From the NCBI GenBank assembly GCA_947576945.1, contig CANPTH010000024.1, forward strand, positions 1 through 58,898: a stretch of 58,898 nt of DNA, written 5' to 3'. Origin of the DNA: an uncultured Lachnospiraceae bacterium. GTDB lineage: Bacteria; Bacillota; Clostridia; Lachnospirales; Lachnospiraceae. Positions 17,681 through 26,177 of the stretch are shown one piece after another (the stretch's first letter is position 1; the number at the start of each line of letters is the position of its first letter). Both the position numbers and the translations under genes were made by a program. The notes beneath the pieces are model-generated. The model ran no database searches. It saw nothing but the letters and a program-made list of their open reading frames with translations, and was not told the origin of the DNA.

Positions 17681-18169
17681 AGGTCAGAATTACAAAAAGC
17701 GGTTGAACATATTCTGCAAAACCCAGGGGCAGATATATTTGCGAATCCAGATTTCCATAATTCGAATAATACACATACTTTAGCATATGAGAATCAATAA
17801 ATACTGCAACACTTTCTATCGAAACAAAGGTTTCATCCCCGTCTTCATGAGCAGGTTCATCGTAGAATTCATATGTGTAGTTCCCGTCAAAGTCTCTGGA
17901 AACAACTTCACTTCATAAAGCACACCATACCCATCATCTTCATAACGGCCTGTTAAATAGTCACGGAAAAGCGTTTAGAAGAATTAGCATCCAGAATACC
18001 AAGTTCTATTGTTTTAATCGGCTTTGCCGCTGTTTCGATTCTGTATTTAAATTTTTCATACCCTGTCTCTACTGTTTGTAGTGGGAATTTTGCTATAACT
18101 TCTTTGCGACATCAGGACACAATTCACCAAGTTTAGAAGCGTTTGCTGTTCAATCGGCGTGTATCCCAT
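17679..18169 (-). pseudogene. Frameshifted hypothetical gene, last of the XRE-led operon
   Basis: AAAGGAG precedes an ATG at 18169 that opens MGYTPIEQQTLLNLVN. Reading then needs several frame changes: KFPLQTVETGYEKFKYRI, then LFRDYLTGRYEDDGYGVLYE, then DGNYTYEFYDEPAHEDGDE and a final IYLPLGFAEYVQPLFVILT ending at TAA (17679-17681). Joined, these give one acidic protein of about 160 residues, so the gene was real and has decayed. I do not recognise the family. The stop codon overlaps the terminator at 17635-17680. Confidence 0.6.
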
Positions 18170-18227
18170 AGATGATTACTCCTTTGCCTCTTGCTCCAAA
18201 GAAGAAAATCAATCTTCTTTACTTCCG

Positions 18228-18522
18228 TCAGTTTTCCTTATAATGCGGCATCGCAGAATCAAACGCTGCAATACACGCTTTCCCCATATTGAGAGCAATT
18301 GATCACAGCCGCCAGCATCTTGTTTACAAAAGAAACATCGATTGTGCCGCTGGTTTTTTCAAGACAAAAAACAATTCTCGAAACATTGAATACCTTTCTG
18401 AATTCCGGCATTGCCACATAATTATCCTGCTGGATTACAGAAAGGATGTCTATGTAAGACCTTAAGCCGAACGTCATCACAAAGCTATCCTCAATGATCA
18501 TATTGGGATTTAACGTAACCAC
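18228..18522 (-). pseudogene. Short hypothetical gene, probably frameshifted near its end
   Basis: A GTG at 18522 follows GAGGTGG and opens MVTLNPNMIIEDSFVMTFGLR. One frame continues to 18259 (87 residues). A second frame overlapping the end reads LNMGKACIAAFDSAMPHYKEN with a stop at 18228-18230, which looks more like a natural C-terminus, so a frameshift near 18280 is likely. The gene starts 11 bp after the DUF4268 remnant and belongs to the same operon. No family recognised. Confidence 0.45.
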
Positions 18523-18533
18523 CCCGTCACCAC

Positions 18534-19226
18534 CTCAAAGATATTTCTTAAACGCCTTTTTTATTTTAACCATAACATCAGACAGCCAGTCAAATTGCTC
18601 CTGCCATTTCGACCGGTCTGAAAGTTCCGCCGGACGCTCTATGATAATCTTGCTCGCTCTGCGTTCTGAAAAACATAATCCTGAAATGCCACCCAATAGT
18701 CATGCCTATGCTGCTGTGTTTCGCTGATAGACTCATTTTTCTTTGCTTCCTTTGTCCAGTTGTTCGGCTTTTCTATGACCTCAAATTTTACTGCCGGTTC
18801 GGAAGTGCCTATACGGTACAGCTTGATTTCACAAAGAAAAAAACCGATTCTCTCATCAGTGTGGTTGTTCAGCCATTCAATAGCTGCCTTATGCTCCTCA
18901 CGAGCGTGTTTCACTACCCAAACAATCACATCAGCAGACTTGCCAGACGCATAAGTTATCAGCTTGCCGAGATGGTCGTGGTTGGTATCCTCCAGCTGAT
19001 TCTCGATAATGATTTTTCTGTCCGTCCCCGTCTCGGACGCAAAGATATCGACATTGAAATCGCCAACTGAGGATTCCGTCTCATCTACAGTAATATCAAT
19101 CCCTATCGCATCTGCAAGTAAGGAAATGTTATCGTCCTGCGAAAGCCACGGAGTAAAATCCAGGGCTTCATGCGGCCACACTGCCCGCATATCCTTTATT
19201 TCTTCTAATCTACTCAAATTCACCAT
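18534..19226 (-). pseudogene. DUF4268 protein gene with internal deletion and frameshift
   Basis: The first 195 codons are open and include DFNVDIFASETGTDRKIIIENQLEDTNHDHLGKLITYASG-type sequence: the D...E-x-Q block with LxTYA resembles a PD-(D/E)XK nuclease-like core seen in this family. The frame stops after VFQNAERARLS (18639). Shifting frame gives RASKIIIERPAELSDRSKWQ and a tail ending at TGA (18534-18536), which fits the C-terminus of the family. The section normally between the two parts is missing, so a deletion caused the shift. The start lies 4 bp after the XRE gene. A truncated product could still be made. Confidence 0.65.
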
Positions 19227-19230
19227 TGTG

Positions 19231-19446
19231 TCATTCCTCCTCGCGTTTTACATAGGTAAGCTGAATATCATAACCGAGAGCTTCGATCATCTGTACAAAA
19301 ATCTTATTCACAATGGAATCTCCCTTCTTGATAAGCCGATTCACATACTGACCCGTTGTGCCGACTTCTTCTCCGAGTTTTGCCTGTGTCAGATCAGCTT
19401 CAATACATTTTACTTTAACATCAACTTCAAAATTATTCTTGACCAT
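19231..19446 (-). CDS. XRE-family helix-turn-helix regulator
   Basis: A 71-residue DNA-binding protein. KCIEADLTQAKLGEEVGTTGQYVNRLIKKG is a Cro/C1-type helix-turn-helix (about residues 13-42), and the tail NKIFVQMIEALGYDIQLTYVKR resembles small single-domain repressors. It heads an operon with the DUF4268 gene 4 bp downstream. Two palindromes near its own -10 region (19503-19535) suggest that it represses itself. Such small regulators often control defence, abortive infection or toxin genes; here the controlled genes are broken. The gene itself appears intact. Confidence 0.85.
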   Translation of the reverse strand: MVKNNFEVDVKVKCIEADLTQAKLGEEVGTTGQYVNRLIKKGDSIVNKIFVQMIEALGYDIQLTYVKREEE

Positions 19447-19502
19447 ATTTTAATTCCTCTGTTGTTTCCAGCAAAATATTTATTGTTCTATTGCACTTAC
19501 AG

Positions 19503-19535
19503 TGTTATTTATTATAACATTAAATGTAAACATTT
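19503..19535 (-). promoter_or_regulatory. Probable operator of the XRE regulator
   Basis: TGTTAT (19503-19508) and ATAACA (19514-19519) form one inverted repeat, and AAATGT (19522-19527) and ACATTT (19530-19535) a second. On the minus strand TATAAT, a good -10, lies within the first. Their position 55-90 bp upstream of the start fits an autorepressor site. No convincing -35 was found. Confidence 0.5.
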
Positions 19536-19597
19536 GTACCTCTCAGCGAAAAAAGACATCTGACCATAGACGAGTACCATTTCTGTCCGAATATCTG

Positions 19598-19690
19598 TTA
19601 TGCCCGTATCTCCATACAGTCCCGAAAGGTGAATGTAACCTCTTTATATCTGTCGACTGTGGCGAACTCGACCATGCTGCCCCAAAGGCT
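19598..19690 (-). pseudogene. C-terminal remnant of a serine recombinase
   Basis: One minus-strand frame reads SLWGSMVEFATVDRYKEVTF and then TFRDCMEIRA before TAA (19598-19600). The pattern V-x-x-x-T-V...V-T-F-x-F-x-D-G-x-E-I at a C-terminus is common in resolvase/invertase-type large serine recombinases of Firmicutes. Only about 31 codons remain. The call rests on pattern memory alone. Confidence 0.4.
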
Positions 19691-19719
19691 GCCCCTTTCC
19701 ATATCATGTAGGTTCCAGT

Positions 19720-20601
19720 TCATTCGCAATCATTTACACCTCCATCTACTTTCGATTCTGGCAATCTGCCTGCCTGTGCAGCCATCTTCTTCTCTTGTGA
19801 TTTCACACGACGTTCCAATTTTTTGATATCTTCAGAAGGAGGCAGTTCCTCCGGCTTAATACCACGCTGACCAAGCATTTCGCGCACAGACAAATTATTC
19901 TGTACGTGTTCACCTGTGATGGCGCGTTCACCCTGTAAATCTTTTTCTTCAACATTATAGTTGGTCATTTCTGTTGCAAGGTTTTTTGCTGCAATTGTCA
20001 GTGTAGGCAGAAAGTCTGCGAGCGGCCGATTATCTTTCACCCCCAACCTTGCTATCATTCCCATCGTGGTATGACCACCAAACAAAGCTTGATCACCTTT
20101 AGAACGAATGCGACCAAAACCGACATCATCGACCCCACGTTCATATATATTCTGAGAAAGGCGCTTTTCGGACTCGCGTAGTCTGCCACGAGCCTCAGTA
20201 CGCTCAATCAGCGCAATGCGTTCTTCAATTAACTCCTGCTTACGGGTCTGTAAGGCGAAGTAGCTTTGAGCAAATGCAATTTCTTCCTTTTTGGGATCGC
20301 CGTTCTGGGCAATCAGATAGCAGGCATAGCGGGTCAGCATATAATCCTTGACAGATCTATGTGCTCCACTCCCCAGAAGAACCATTTTCGTGACTTCACG
20401 AAAATGGTCAGACACCTCGATACCACTGGTTTCGCAGGATTCCATTGCACGGGAGATAGCTTTATCAAAATTTTCCCAACGCTCATAGCCCAGCAATGGC
20501 ATCAATTCACGGGCATACCAAAATTCAACTTTTGCGGTTTCATCACTATGTATAACAAGGTCAAACTGTTCTTTGATCTGACCGACTCTTTTTTTATCCA
20601 T
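19720..20601 (-). CDS. dinD: DNA damage-inducible protein D (DinD)
   Basis: DinD in E. coli is LexA-controlled and inhibits RecA filament activity. The 293-residue product has the BRO-N-like N-terminus VEFWYARELMPLLGYERWENF, which also occurs in phage antirepressors, followed by LTRYACYLIAQNGDPKKEEIAFAQSYFA and the C-terminal half with GVDDVGFGRIRSKGDQALFGG typical of DinD. The frame is intact and of full length. Its ATG overlaps by one base the stop codon of a truncated regulator ORF, with GGAGGAAGG upstream, so it was coupled to that gene. I saw no obvious LexA/DinR box nearby. It lies among mobile-element debris and was probably acquired. Confidence 0.88.
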   Translation of the reverse strand: MDKKRVGQIKEQFDLVIHSDETAKVEFWYARELMPLLGYERWENFDKAISRAMESCETSGIEVSDHFREVTKMVLLGSGAHRSVKDYMLTRYACYLIAQNGDPKKEEIAFAQSYFALQTRKQELIEERIALIERTEARGRLRESEKRLSQNIYERGVDDVGFGRIRSKGDQALFGGHTTMGMIARLGVKDNRPLADFLPTLTIAAKNLATEMTNYNVEEKDLQGERAITGEHVQNNLSVREMLGQRGIKPEELPPSEDIKKLERRVKSQEKKMAAQAGRLPESKVDGGVNDCE

Positions 20602-20696
20602 TATCCTTCCTCCATATTCTCAGATAAAATTTCCAATATATCGTTGGGTGTGCAGTCCATAGCCATACAAATGCTTTCTATTCTATCTAGTGCCAT
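20601..20696 (-). pseudogene. Truncated small HTH regulator upstream of dinD
   Basis: A 31-codon frame from ATG 20696 reads MALDRIESICMAMDCTPNDI and ends with TAA overlapping the dinD ATG. The segment L-x-x-I-C-x-A-(L/M)-x-C-x-x-x-D-I-L is the C-terminal half of small Cro/C1-type regulators. A strong GGAGGGAG at 20712-20719 sits before a different, out-of-frame ATG at 20707, so the HTH half appears to have been deleted between the two. Confidence 0.5.
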
Positions 20697-20784
20697 ATAC
20701 TGGCCATTTTACTCCCTCCTTTTACAAACACTACATATAGTATATCATATTTTTGTTTTATTATCAATGAAATTTCGATTTTTA

Positions 20785-20987
20785 TAATTCTCGAGCAGCC
20801 ATTCGTGGCTACTTATTTTTTGCTCATTTTTACCTCCATTCCGAAGCGTTTTACGCTGAGGACGCGAGCAGAATTTAGGAGTTTTCCGAAGGAATACTCC
20901 GATTTTGCTCTGCGATCAATAGAATTTGTGACGCTTCTGCACAAATTCTTGGTTGAATAAATTGCTCATCAGAGAATTTATTCAACC
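20785..20987. other. Non-coding run of perfect hairpins
   Basis: Between the truncated regulator and the recombinase remnant there is no gene but a string of inverted repeats: AGCCA/TGGCT around TTCG near 20800; AGGAGT/ACTCC around 20877-20900 within an outer GAGCA.../...TGCTC pairing; AGAATTTGTG/CACAAATTCT near 20930-20949; and GGTTGAATAAATT (20951-20963) with AATTTATTCAACC (20975-20987). Such arrays occur at ends or transfer origins of mobile elements, but I cannot name this one. 20988-21112 shows nothing further. Confidence 0.55.
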
Positions 20988-21112
20988 TTATACACCGGAA
21001 AAAAAGCCCTTTGACGTGACTAAATAGTGAGAAATGAAAAACTTTCTTCAATAGAGTTCGATTCGGACAGATTTTTCGCTTATAGGAACTTATAGGAATA
21101 GGAAAGAAAAAT

Positions 21113-21463
21113 TAATCCTCCGGATGGCTGCTTCAAAGACCCGGATGATAAACATCACTGGATCGTGTACGAAATCGCATCCGCTGTGATCAGGAACATC
21201 TTCAAAATGTACGTAGCCGGAAAGGTGCCTTCCCAGACAGCTAAGGCGCAGCGACTCAGCATTGATTCCTTCCTTGCACAGGTCAAAAAGTATGCTGTGA
21301 TCAAGGAACCGGATGCGGAGATCATCCGTATCTTGGTGGAGCGTATCGATGTGTTCAAGACAGAGAAGGTTCCGGATACCAGAACGAAAAACAGACCATC
21401 CTCATAAATTGAAACTTCATTGGTGCAGTTGATCTGCCCCAGGAACATAAAAAAACGGCATAG
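21113..21463 (+). pseudogene. Remnant of a large serine recombinase (TnpX/TndX type)
   Basis: The frame reads GCFKDPDDKHHWIVYEIASA and VIRNIFKMYVAGKVPSQTAK, matching the segment after the catalytic domain of clostridial transposon recombinases (K-D-P-x-D-K-x-x-W-x-V-D-E-x-A...V-x-x-I-F). It then jumps to a C-terminal type sequence, VKKYAVIKEPDAEIIRILVE, continuing RIDVFKTEKV. A frameshift near 21390 is needed to reach FIGAVDLPQEHKKTA and TAG (21461-21463). The N-terminal catalytic domain is gone and the middle is deleted, so it cannot be active. Confidence 0.7.
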
Positions 21464-21492
21464 CCGGATTTCTCCAAATTATGCCGTTTTTT
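21450..21492. terminator. Bidirectional terminator at the right edge of the island
   Basis: AAAAAACGGCATA (21450-21462) pairs with TATGCCGTTTTTT (21480-21492). It would end the former recombinase transcript rightward and the GNAT/folate transcript leftward. Confidence 0.9.
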
Positions 21493-21552
21493 CCAGGGAA
21501 TAAAATCTCTTAGTGAAACACTCTTTCGGTTTCCTTCTTATTACTGCCATCA

Positions 21553-22161
21553 TTACTTTGCCGTGATCGCAAAACGCTTCTGCAGAACTGCATCATCATA
21601 CATACATTGATAGACGGACCTTATTTTTCCGGCCATATCTTCTCCTGCCTGGCTGTCCATGACAGGCAGAACCATGATGCGGTAGTCCACGCCCCACAAC
21701 CTGCTCTTGGTAGTCGTCATCTGACAGTCTGCACCCTTATAAAAAGCGATGCGCCTTTGCCGGACTTTTCTCGTCTCCTCGTCCAACCCCGGCAGTTCAT
21801 CATCCTCCACTTCGATCATGATCCCGCTCCAATCCGCACACTCTTCCCGCAGCATAGCCAATGCGCAAGATCCGTATCCTGATCCCCGCAGTTGTCCACA
21901 GACTGCAAAATAATCCAACAGCAGCATCTTCCTCTTATGGTCTGCAAGTAAGAAAGCATACGCGCAGAGAGTCTCTTCCCTCTGCCCTTTCCCTTTCTCA
22001 TAAAATCCATACATATAATAATTCTTCTTCAACCACATCTCTTTAATGATAGAGAACGGCTTTACCTCATCCGGCGGAAAGTCTCCCTTCAGATGTTTCT
22101 CATAAATCTCCTCTGCCACGTTGATCGTCAACTCACCTGCATATAATCCTGCTCTGTCCAT
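21553..22161 (-). CDS. GNAT family N-acetyltransferase
   Basis: A 202-residue protein with the acetyl-CoA binding pattern of GNAT enzymes: LLLDYFAVCGQLRGSGYGSCALAMLREEC, where the R-G-S-G-Y-G loop binds the pyrophosphate of CoA. EDDELPGLDEETRKVRQRRIAFYKGADCQ follows, and the Arg/Phe/Tyr-Lys-Gly pattern is the usual last GNAT motif. The substrate cannot be told. It begins 20 bp after the end of folBK and is the last gene before the island terminator, so it probably belongs to the folate transcript. Confidence 0.8.
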   Translation of the reverse strand: MDRAGLYAGELTINVAEEIYEKHLKGDFPPDEVKPFSIIKEMWLKKNYYMYGFYEKGKGQREETLCAYAFLLADHKRKMLLLDYFAVCGQLRGSGYGSCALAMLREECADWSGIMIEVEDDELPGLDEETRKVRQRRIAFYKGADCQMTTTKSRLWGVDYRIMVLPVMDSQAGEDMAGKIRSVYQCMYDDAVLQKRFAITAK

Positions 22162-22181
22162 TGCTGTATCATCTGCCTCCG

Positions 22182-23027
22182 TTATTCCACATGCGGGCGT
22201 TCACAGCCCTCTCTTACCTGCTCTTCCTCAAATAGCTGCCGCACACTTTTACGCAGAACCGGATGCTCTGCATACGGTGCGATCTGCATGAGAGGTTCCA
22301 GCACAAAACGCCTGTTATGCATATCTATATGCGGCAGGATCAAATCCTTTGAATACAAGATGTAATCCTCATAGAGCAGTATGTCAAGATCCAGCGTCCT
22401 CGGTCCCCAGTGTACCTTGCGCTCTCTTCCATGAGCCTGCTCTATCTCATGCAGCTTCAAAAGCAGCATCTGCGGTGTATACAATGTATCTGCCTCGATA
22501 GCGCCGTTAAGGAAATCATCCTGTTCCACGCCTCCATAAGGTGGTGTTTCAATCCAGTCGGAGACCTGCAGCACCCTGCATTTATCATCGGCACGCAGCT
22601 CCTGCACCGCCTCCTCCAGATGTCTTCTCCTGTCTCCCATATTGGATCCGCAGGACAGATAAACCTTGTGCCATCCTCTTGTAATCCTCACCGACACGGA
22701 TTCAAAAGGCAGCGGGATCGGCGCTTCCGGTTTGCGTACTTCCAATGTCACCCGTCTGACAAGAGGGAACGTAAGCAGCAACGCTTCCGCTGCCTTCTCG
22801 GCAACGGTCTCTATCAGCTTATACGTATGTTCCCTGACAAAACCATCCAGAAACCTGCACACTTCCCCATAATTCGTGGAAAGCGCCAGATCATCCAGAA
22901 TACCCGCGGGCATCGTATCCGTCTCCAGAACAGCATTGACGTAAAAATTCTGCCCTTTCTCATTCTCCTCCTGATAAACCCCGTGATGGGCAAATATCTG
23001 TAAATTATCTATCCTGATCTGATCCAT
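22182..23027 (-). CDS. folBK: Fused dihydroneopterin aldolase / HPPK
   Basis: Two consecutive folate steps in one chain: aldol cleavage of dihydroneopterin, then ATP-dependent pyrophosphorylation of 6-hydroxymethyl-dihydropterin. Residues 1-118 are FolB (IRIDNLQIFAHHGVYQEENEKGQNF, later STNYGEVCRFLDGFV and TYKLIETVAEKAAEALL). Residues 122-275 are FolK (VYLSCGSNMGDRRRHLEEAV, ETPPYGGVEQDDFLNGAIE, GPRTLDLDILLYED with the metal-binding D-L-D, then LPHIDMHNRRFVLEPL). I chose the ATG at 23027 (GAGGA 8 bases upstream); an in-frame ATG at 23042 would add five residues. It follows folP by about 115 bp. Confidence 0.94.
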   Translation of the reverse strand: MDQIRIDNLQIFAHHGVYQEENEKGQNFYVNAVLETDTMPAGILDDLALSTNYGEVCRFLDGFVREHTYKLIETVAEKAAEALLLTFPLVRRVTLEVRKPEAPIPLPFESVSVRITRGWHKVYLSCGSNMGDRRRHLEEAVQELRADDKCRVLQVSDWIETPPYGGVEQDDFLNGAIEADTLYTPQMLLLKLHEIEQAHGRERKVHWGPRTLDLDILLYEDYILYSKDLILPHIDMHNRRFVLEPLMQIAPYAEHPVLRKSVRQLFEEEQVREGCERPHVE

Positions 23028-23141
23028 ATTATCTATCCTCATGCTTTATCCCAACCTCATCTTCATCCCGTCTGCCTGCTCGTTTCCTGCCGCCCTCGGC
23101 TCCATGACGCTGCTTCACCTACCCTCCGATCCGCATGAAAG

Positions 23142-23984
23142 TCACCTGCAGTTCCTGTCCCTGGCAGGCTGCCTCTCATATCCGTCCCGGATCACCTCCG
23201 CCATCCTGATGGCACGCACATTCTCTTTCACATCATGTACCCGGACAAACATAGCCCGCTTCAAAACCGCAAACACACTGGTCACAAGCGTTCCTTCCAC
23301 CCGCTCCTCCTTAGGAAGGTTCAATGCATTGCCGACCACAGACTTCCTGCTGGCGCCAAGCAGCAGCGGATACCCAAGGGAATGCAGCATTTCCATCCTG
23401 TCGATTATCTCCAGATTGTGCTCATAGGTCTTTCCAAAGCCTACCCCCGGATCCAGGATGATCTTATCATCAGCGATCCCTGCCTGGTGTGCGATCTGCA
23501 GTGTCTCTTCCAGATCCCACAACACTTCTTCCATATAGTTTTGATAAACGGCCTCCTTACGGTTGTGCATTAAACAACATGCGATATTTTCATTTGCGAT
23601 CACTTCTGCAAGCGCCGGATCGAATTTCAATCCCCAGATATCATTGATCAGATCCACACCTGCTTCGATACCGGCTTTTGCCACCGCAGCCTTGCATGTA
23701 TCCAGGGAAATCGGTATGTTAAATCTGGACTTAATAGCTTCTATAACCGGAATTACGCGTTCTTCTTCCTCCTCTGCCGTGACCGGCGTATAACCCGGCC
23801 GGGTAGACTCACCGCCTACGTCCACTATATCCATACCACCCGTTATCATTTCCTCCACATGATACAACGCCTGATCCAGCTTCTGATATCTGCCCCCATC
23901 AGAAAAAGAATCCGGCGTCACATTCAAAATCCCCATTACATACGTATGCCCCTGTATGGCAAAATCCCTGCTTCCTATCCTCAA
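23142..23984 (-). CDS. folP: Dihydropteroate synthase
   Basis: Condenses 6-hydroxymethyl-dihydropterin pyrophosphate with p-aminobenzoate to dihydropteroate; the target of sulfonamides. The 280-residue TIM-barrel shows MGILNVTPDSFSDGGRY, DIVDVGGESTRPGYTPV (pABA-binding loop), ISLDTCKAAVA, LINDIWGLKFDP, CLMHNRKEA, DKIILDPGVGFGKT, LLLGASRKS and a final VRVHDVKENVRAIRM. All expected motifs are present. It sits between folBK downstream and folE upstream on the same strand. Confidence 0.97.
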   Translation of the reverse strand: MRIGSRDFAIQGHTYVMGILNVTPDSFSDGGRYQKLDQALYHVEEMITGGMDIVDVGGESTRPGYTPVTAEEEEERVIPVIEAIKSRFNIPISLDTCKAAVAKAGIEAGVDLINDIWGLKFDPALAEVIANENIACCLMHNRKEAVYQNYMEEVLWDLEETLQIAHQAGIADDKIILDPGVGFGKTYEHNLEIIDRMEMLHSLGYPLLLGASRKSVVGNALNLPKEERVEGTLVTSVFAVLKRAMFVRVHDVKENVRAIRMAEVIRDGYERQPARDRNCR

Positions 23985-24117
23985 ATCATCTCTCCCTTAT
24001 CATCATTATCGCCATTATAAATTACCATTCATCCTGCAACGTCAGTTAATTAAGCCAGTACGCGGCGTCTGCCATTTCATGTTTCGCTTTGCTGATCAAT
24101 CAATAAGTCAGATCTCT

Positions 24118-24678
24118 TTATCTTAAGCGCACCATCTCATAAAAATACCGGCGCAGCTGCTCATCCTCCTGAAAGCACCCTCTGGCCGCCGTCGTGACCG
24201 TTCGGCTGCCCGGCTTTGCCACGCCCCGCATGGTCATACACATATGCTCCGCTTCCACCATCACCATCACTCCCTGCGGTTTCAAGCGCTCCATAACGGC
24301 CTCCGCGATCTGGATCGTCATCTGCTCCTGTATCTGCAGCCTTCTGGCATACACCTCCACTGTGCGGGCCAGCTTGCTCAGCCCCGCCACTCTGCCGTCG
24401 GGCAGATATGCAATGTGCACTTTGCCGTAAAAGGGCATCAGATGATGCTCGCAGGTGGAATAAAAGGTGATATCCTTTTCCAGGACGATCTCATTGCTCT
24501 GCACTGCAAAAGTTTTGGAAAGATGCTGCGACGGATCCTCATCCATCCCCCTGCAGATCTCCCCATACATCCGCGCAACCCGGTTGGGCGTGTCAATAAG
24601 CCCCTCTCTGGTCACATCTTCACCGATTCCTTCCAGCAAAAGCTTTACTGCCTGTTCAATTTTCTTCTGATCTACCAT
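24118..24678 (-). CDS. folE: GTP cyclohydrolase I
   Basis: First step of pterin synthesis, GTP to 7,8-dihydroneopterin triphosphate. The 186-residue product has [25 protein letters not shown] with the zinc ligands Cys and His, [23 protein letters not shown], and [15 protein letters not shown] with the third ligand Cys. I chose the ATG at 24678, 8 bases after AGGAG; an ATG two codons earlier has only a 2-base gap. The gene overlaps the end of folC by 23 bp, which implies translational coupling. Confidence 0.97.
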   Translation of the reverse strand: MVDQKKIEQAVKLLLEGIGEDVTREGLIDTPNRVARMYGEICRGMDEDPSQHLSKTFAVQSNEIVLEKDITFYSTCEHHLMPFYGKVHIAYLPDGRVAGLSKLARTVEVYARRLQIQEQMTIQIAEAVMERLKPQGVMVMVEAEHMCMTMRGVAKPGSRTVTTAARGCFQEDEQLRRYFYEMVRLR

Positions 24679-25987
24679 GAGCATCTCTCCTGATCGTGTC
24701 TCTATGTTCTACCACATTGATCAGTTCTCCCAGATATGAGAGAGAACCGAATGCGATGATAACGGCATCTTTATCCTGACCTGCCAGCAGATATGCGATC
24801 TCCACCGCTTCCTGTATACTGTCTGCCACCGTCACGCTGTCGTGAAACATGCTCGCTGCCTGTGCCAGTTCATAGGCGTGCAGCGCCCGTTCACCGGCCG
24901 GCGGCGTTACCGTAACGATATGTTCCGCCAATGTATAAGTATCCTGGATCACCTTATCATATTCTTTGTCTTTCAACATTCCCATTATATAGATGATCCT
25001 TCTGTTTGTAAAATAAAATCTGATACTTTCGGCCAGCTTTCCTGCCGCGTCCTCATTATGCGCCCCATCTGCAATGAAAAGGGGCTTCTTCCCGATCACG
25101 TCGAACCTGCCCCGCCAACGTGTCTCCAGAAGTCCCTGCCTGAGCTGCTCCTCCTTTACCGGAAAGCCCAGCCTGCCAAGCGTGGAAATGATCTCCACCG
25201 CCGCCACAGCATTTTCAATCTGCACCTGTCCCGTCATCGTAATGGCCAGCTTCTTATATTGTTCGTAGGTAAAATACTGTTTCGCTACGCCGTACCGGAT
25301 ATTCTGAGCCTGGTTTACATCCGCCACATGAAATTCGGATTTACAGAGTAACGCCGCCTGCTGCAACACTTTCATAACCTCCGGCTGCTGCCGGACCGAC
25401 ACGACATAACAACCGCTCTTTATGATACCCGACTTAACCGACGCTATCTCTTCCAGCGTTTCTCCCAGAATCCCCATATGGTCTCTGCTGATCGAGGCAA
25501 ACGCCGCCACAAGGGTCGTCTCTATAACATTTGTAGCATCCGAAGCCCCGCCCAATCCCGTCTCCAGCACTACGATCTCACACTGCTTATCCAGAAACCA
25601 GAGAAAGGCGACCGCCGTCTCCACCTCAAAAGCCGTAGGATGGGGCAGTCCTTCTGCCGCCATTGCATCCGCCGCCGCCCTGACCGGTTCTAAATATCTG
25701 CACAGATCCGCCTGCGTGATCATCCTGCCGCCGATCTGAAACCGCTCCCTGTAATCGCTCACGGTGGGCGATATATATATCCCTGTCTTATATCCGGCTC
25801 TCTTAAGTACGGTCGATACATAGGCAACGATGGAACCTTTGCCGTTGGTTCCCGCTACATGTACAAATTTCAGCCGATCCTGCGGATTGTTCAGGCGTCT
25901 GCACAATTCACGCATGGATGAAAGCCCCATGACACTTCCATACCGGCCAAGATCCTCCATATAAACCATCGCTTCTTTATAATTCAT
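24656..25987 (-). CDS. folC: Folylpolyglutamate / dihydrofolate synthase
   Basis: Adds glutamate to dihydropteroate and/or reduced folates with ATP. The 443-residue Mur-ligase-type protein shows [16 protein letters not shown] (P-loop, about 42-57), [40 protein letters not shown], and [19 protein letters not shown] in the C-terminal domain, the usual FolC order. It is the first gene of the folC-folE-folP-folBK-GNAT run and overlaps folE by 23 bp. Whether it has both activities cannot be seen from the sequence. Confidence 0.95.
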   Translation of the reverse strand: MNYKEAMVYMEDLGRYGSVMGLSSMRELCRRLNNPQDRLKFVHVAGTNGKGSIVAYVSTVLKRAGYKTGIYISPTVSDYRERFQIGGRMITQADLCRYLEPVRAAADAMAAEGLPHPTAFEVETAVAFLWFLDKQCEIVVLETGLGGASDATNVIETTLVAAFASISRDHMGILGETLEEIASVKSGIIKSGCYVVSVRQQPEVMKVLQQAALLCKSEFHVADVNQAQNIRYGVAKQYFTYEQYKKLAITMTGQVQIENAVAAVEIISTLGRLGFPVKEEQLRQGLLETRWRGRFDVIGKKPLFIADGAHNEDAAGKLAESIRFYFTNRRIIYIMGMLKDKEYDKVIQDTYTLAEHIVTVTPPAGERALHAYELAQAASMFHDSVTVADSIQEAVEIAYLLAGQDKDAVIIAFGSLSYLGELINVVEHRDTIRRDAHGRSEEN

Positions 25988-26177
25988 GTGCGCCTCCCTC
26001 TCTCACAGGACCGACCTCTCATTCCACTGCTTCTATTCGTTAACGACACCGCTTATTTCCGATCTGTACGTATATAATACCCCGGTTATGGCAATCCTGA
26101 TAGAGATATCCTGCTGCCGTGCAGGCCTATGGCCTTTAACACAGTTGTGCAGACAAACCGGAAAGGAACAAAATACT

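Larger units (their letters stand above)
17679..21463. mobile_element. Decayed accessory island
   Basis: This stretch holds an XRE regulator leading three broken genes, an intact dinD behind a truncated regulator, two fragments that resemble C-termini of serine recombinases, and a non-coding run of hairpins. Strong terminators stand at both edges (17635-17680 and 21450-21492) with ordinary housekeeping genes outside. The content suggests an old integrated element that lost its recombinase. I found no clear attachment-site repeats at the borders. Confidence 0.5.

Noticed and set aside
19582..21070. ATTCGGACAGA in inverted orientation at both sides of dinD, as possible attachment sites
   Set aside because: An 11-base match between two places in 59 kb is expected by chance, and no longer match surrounds it.
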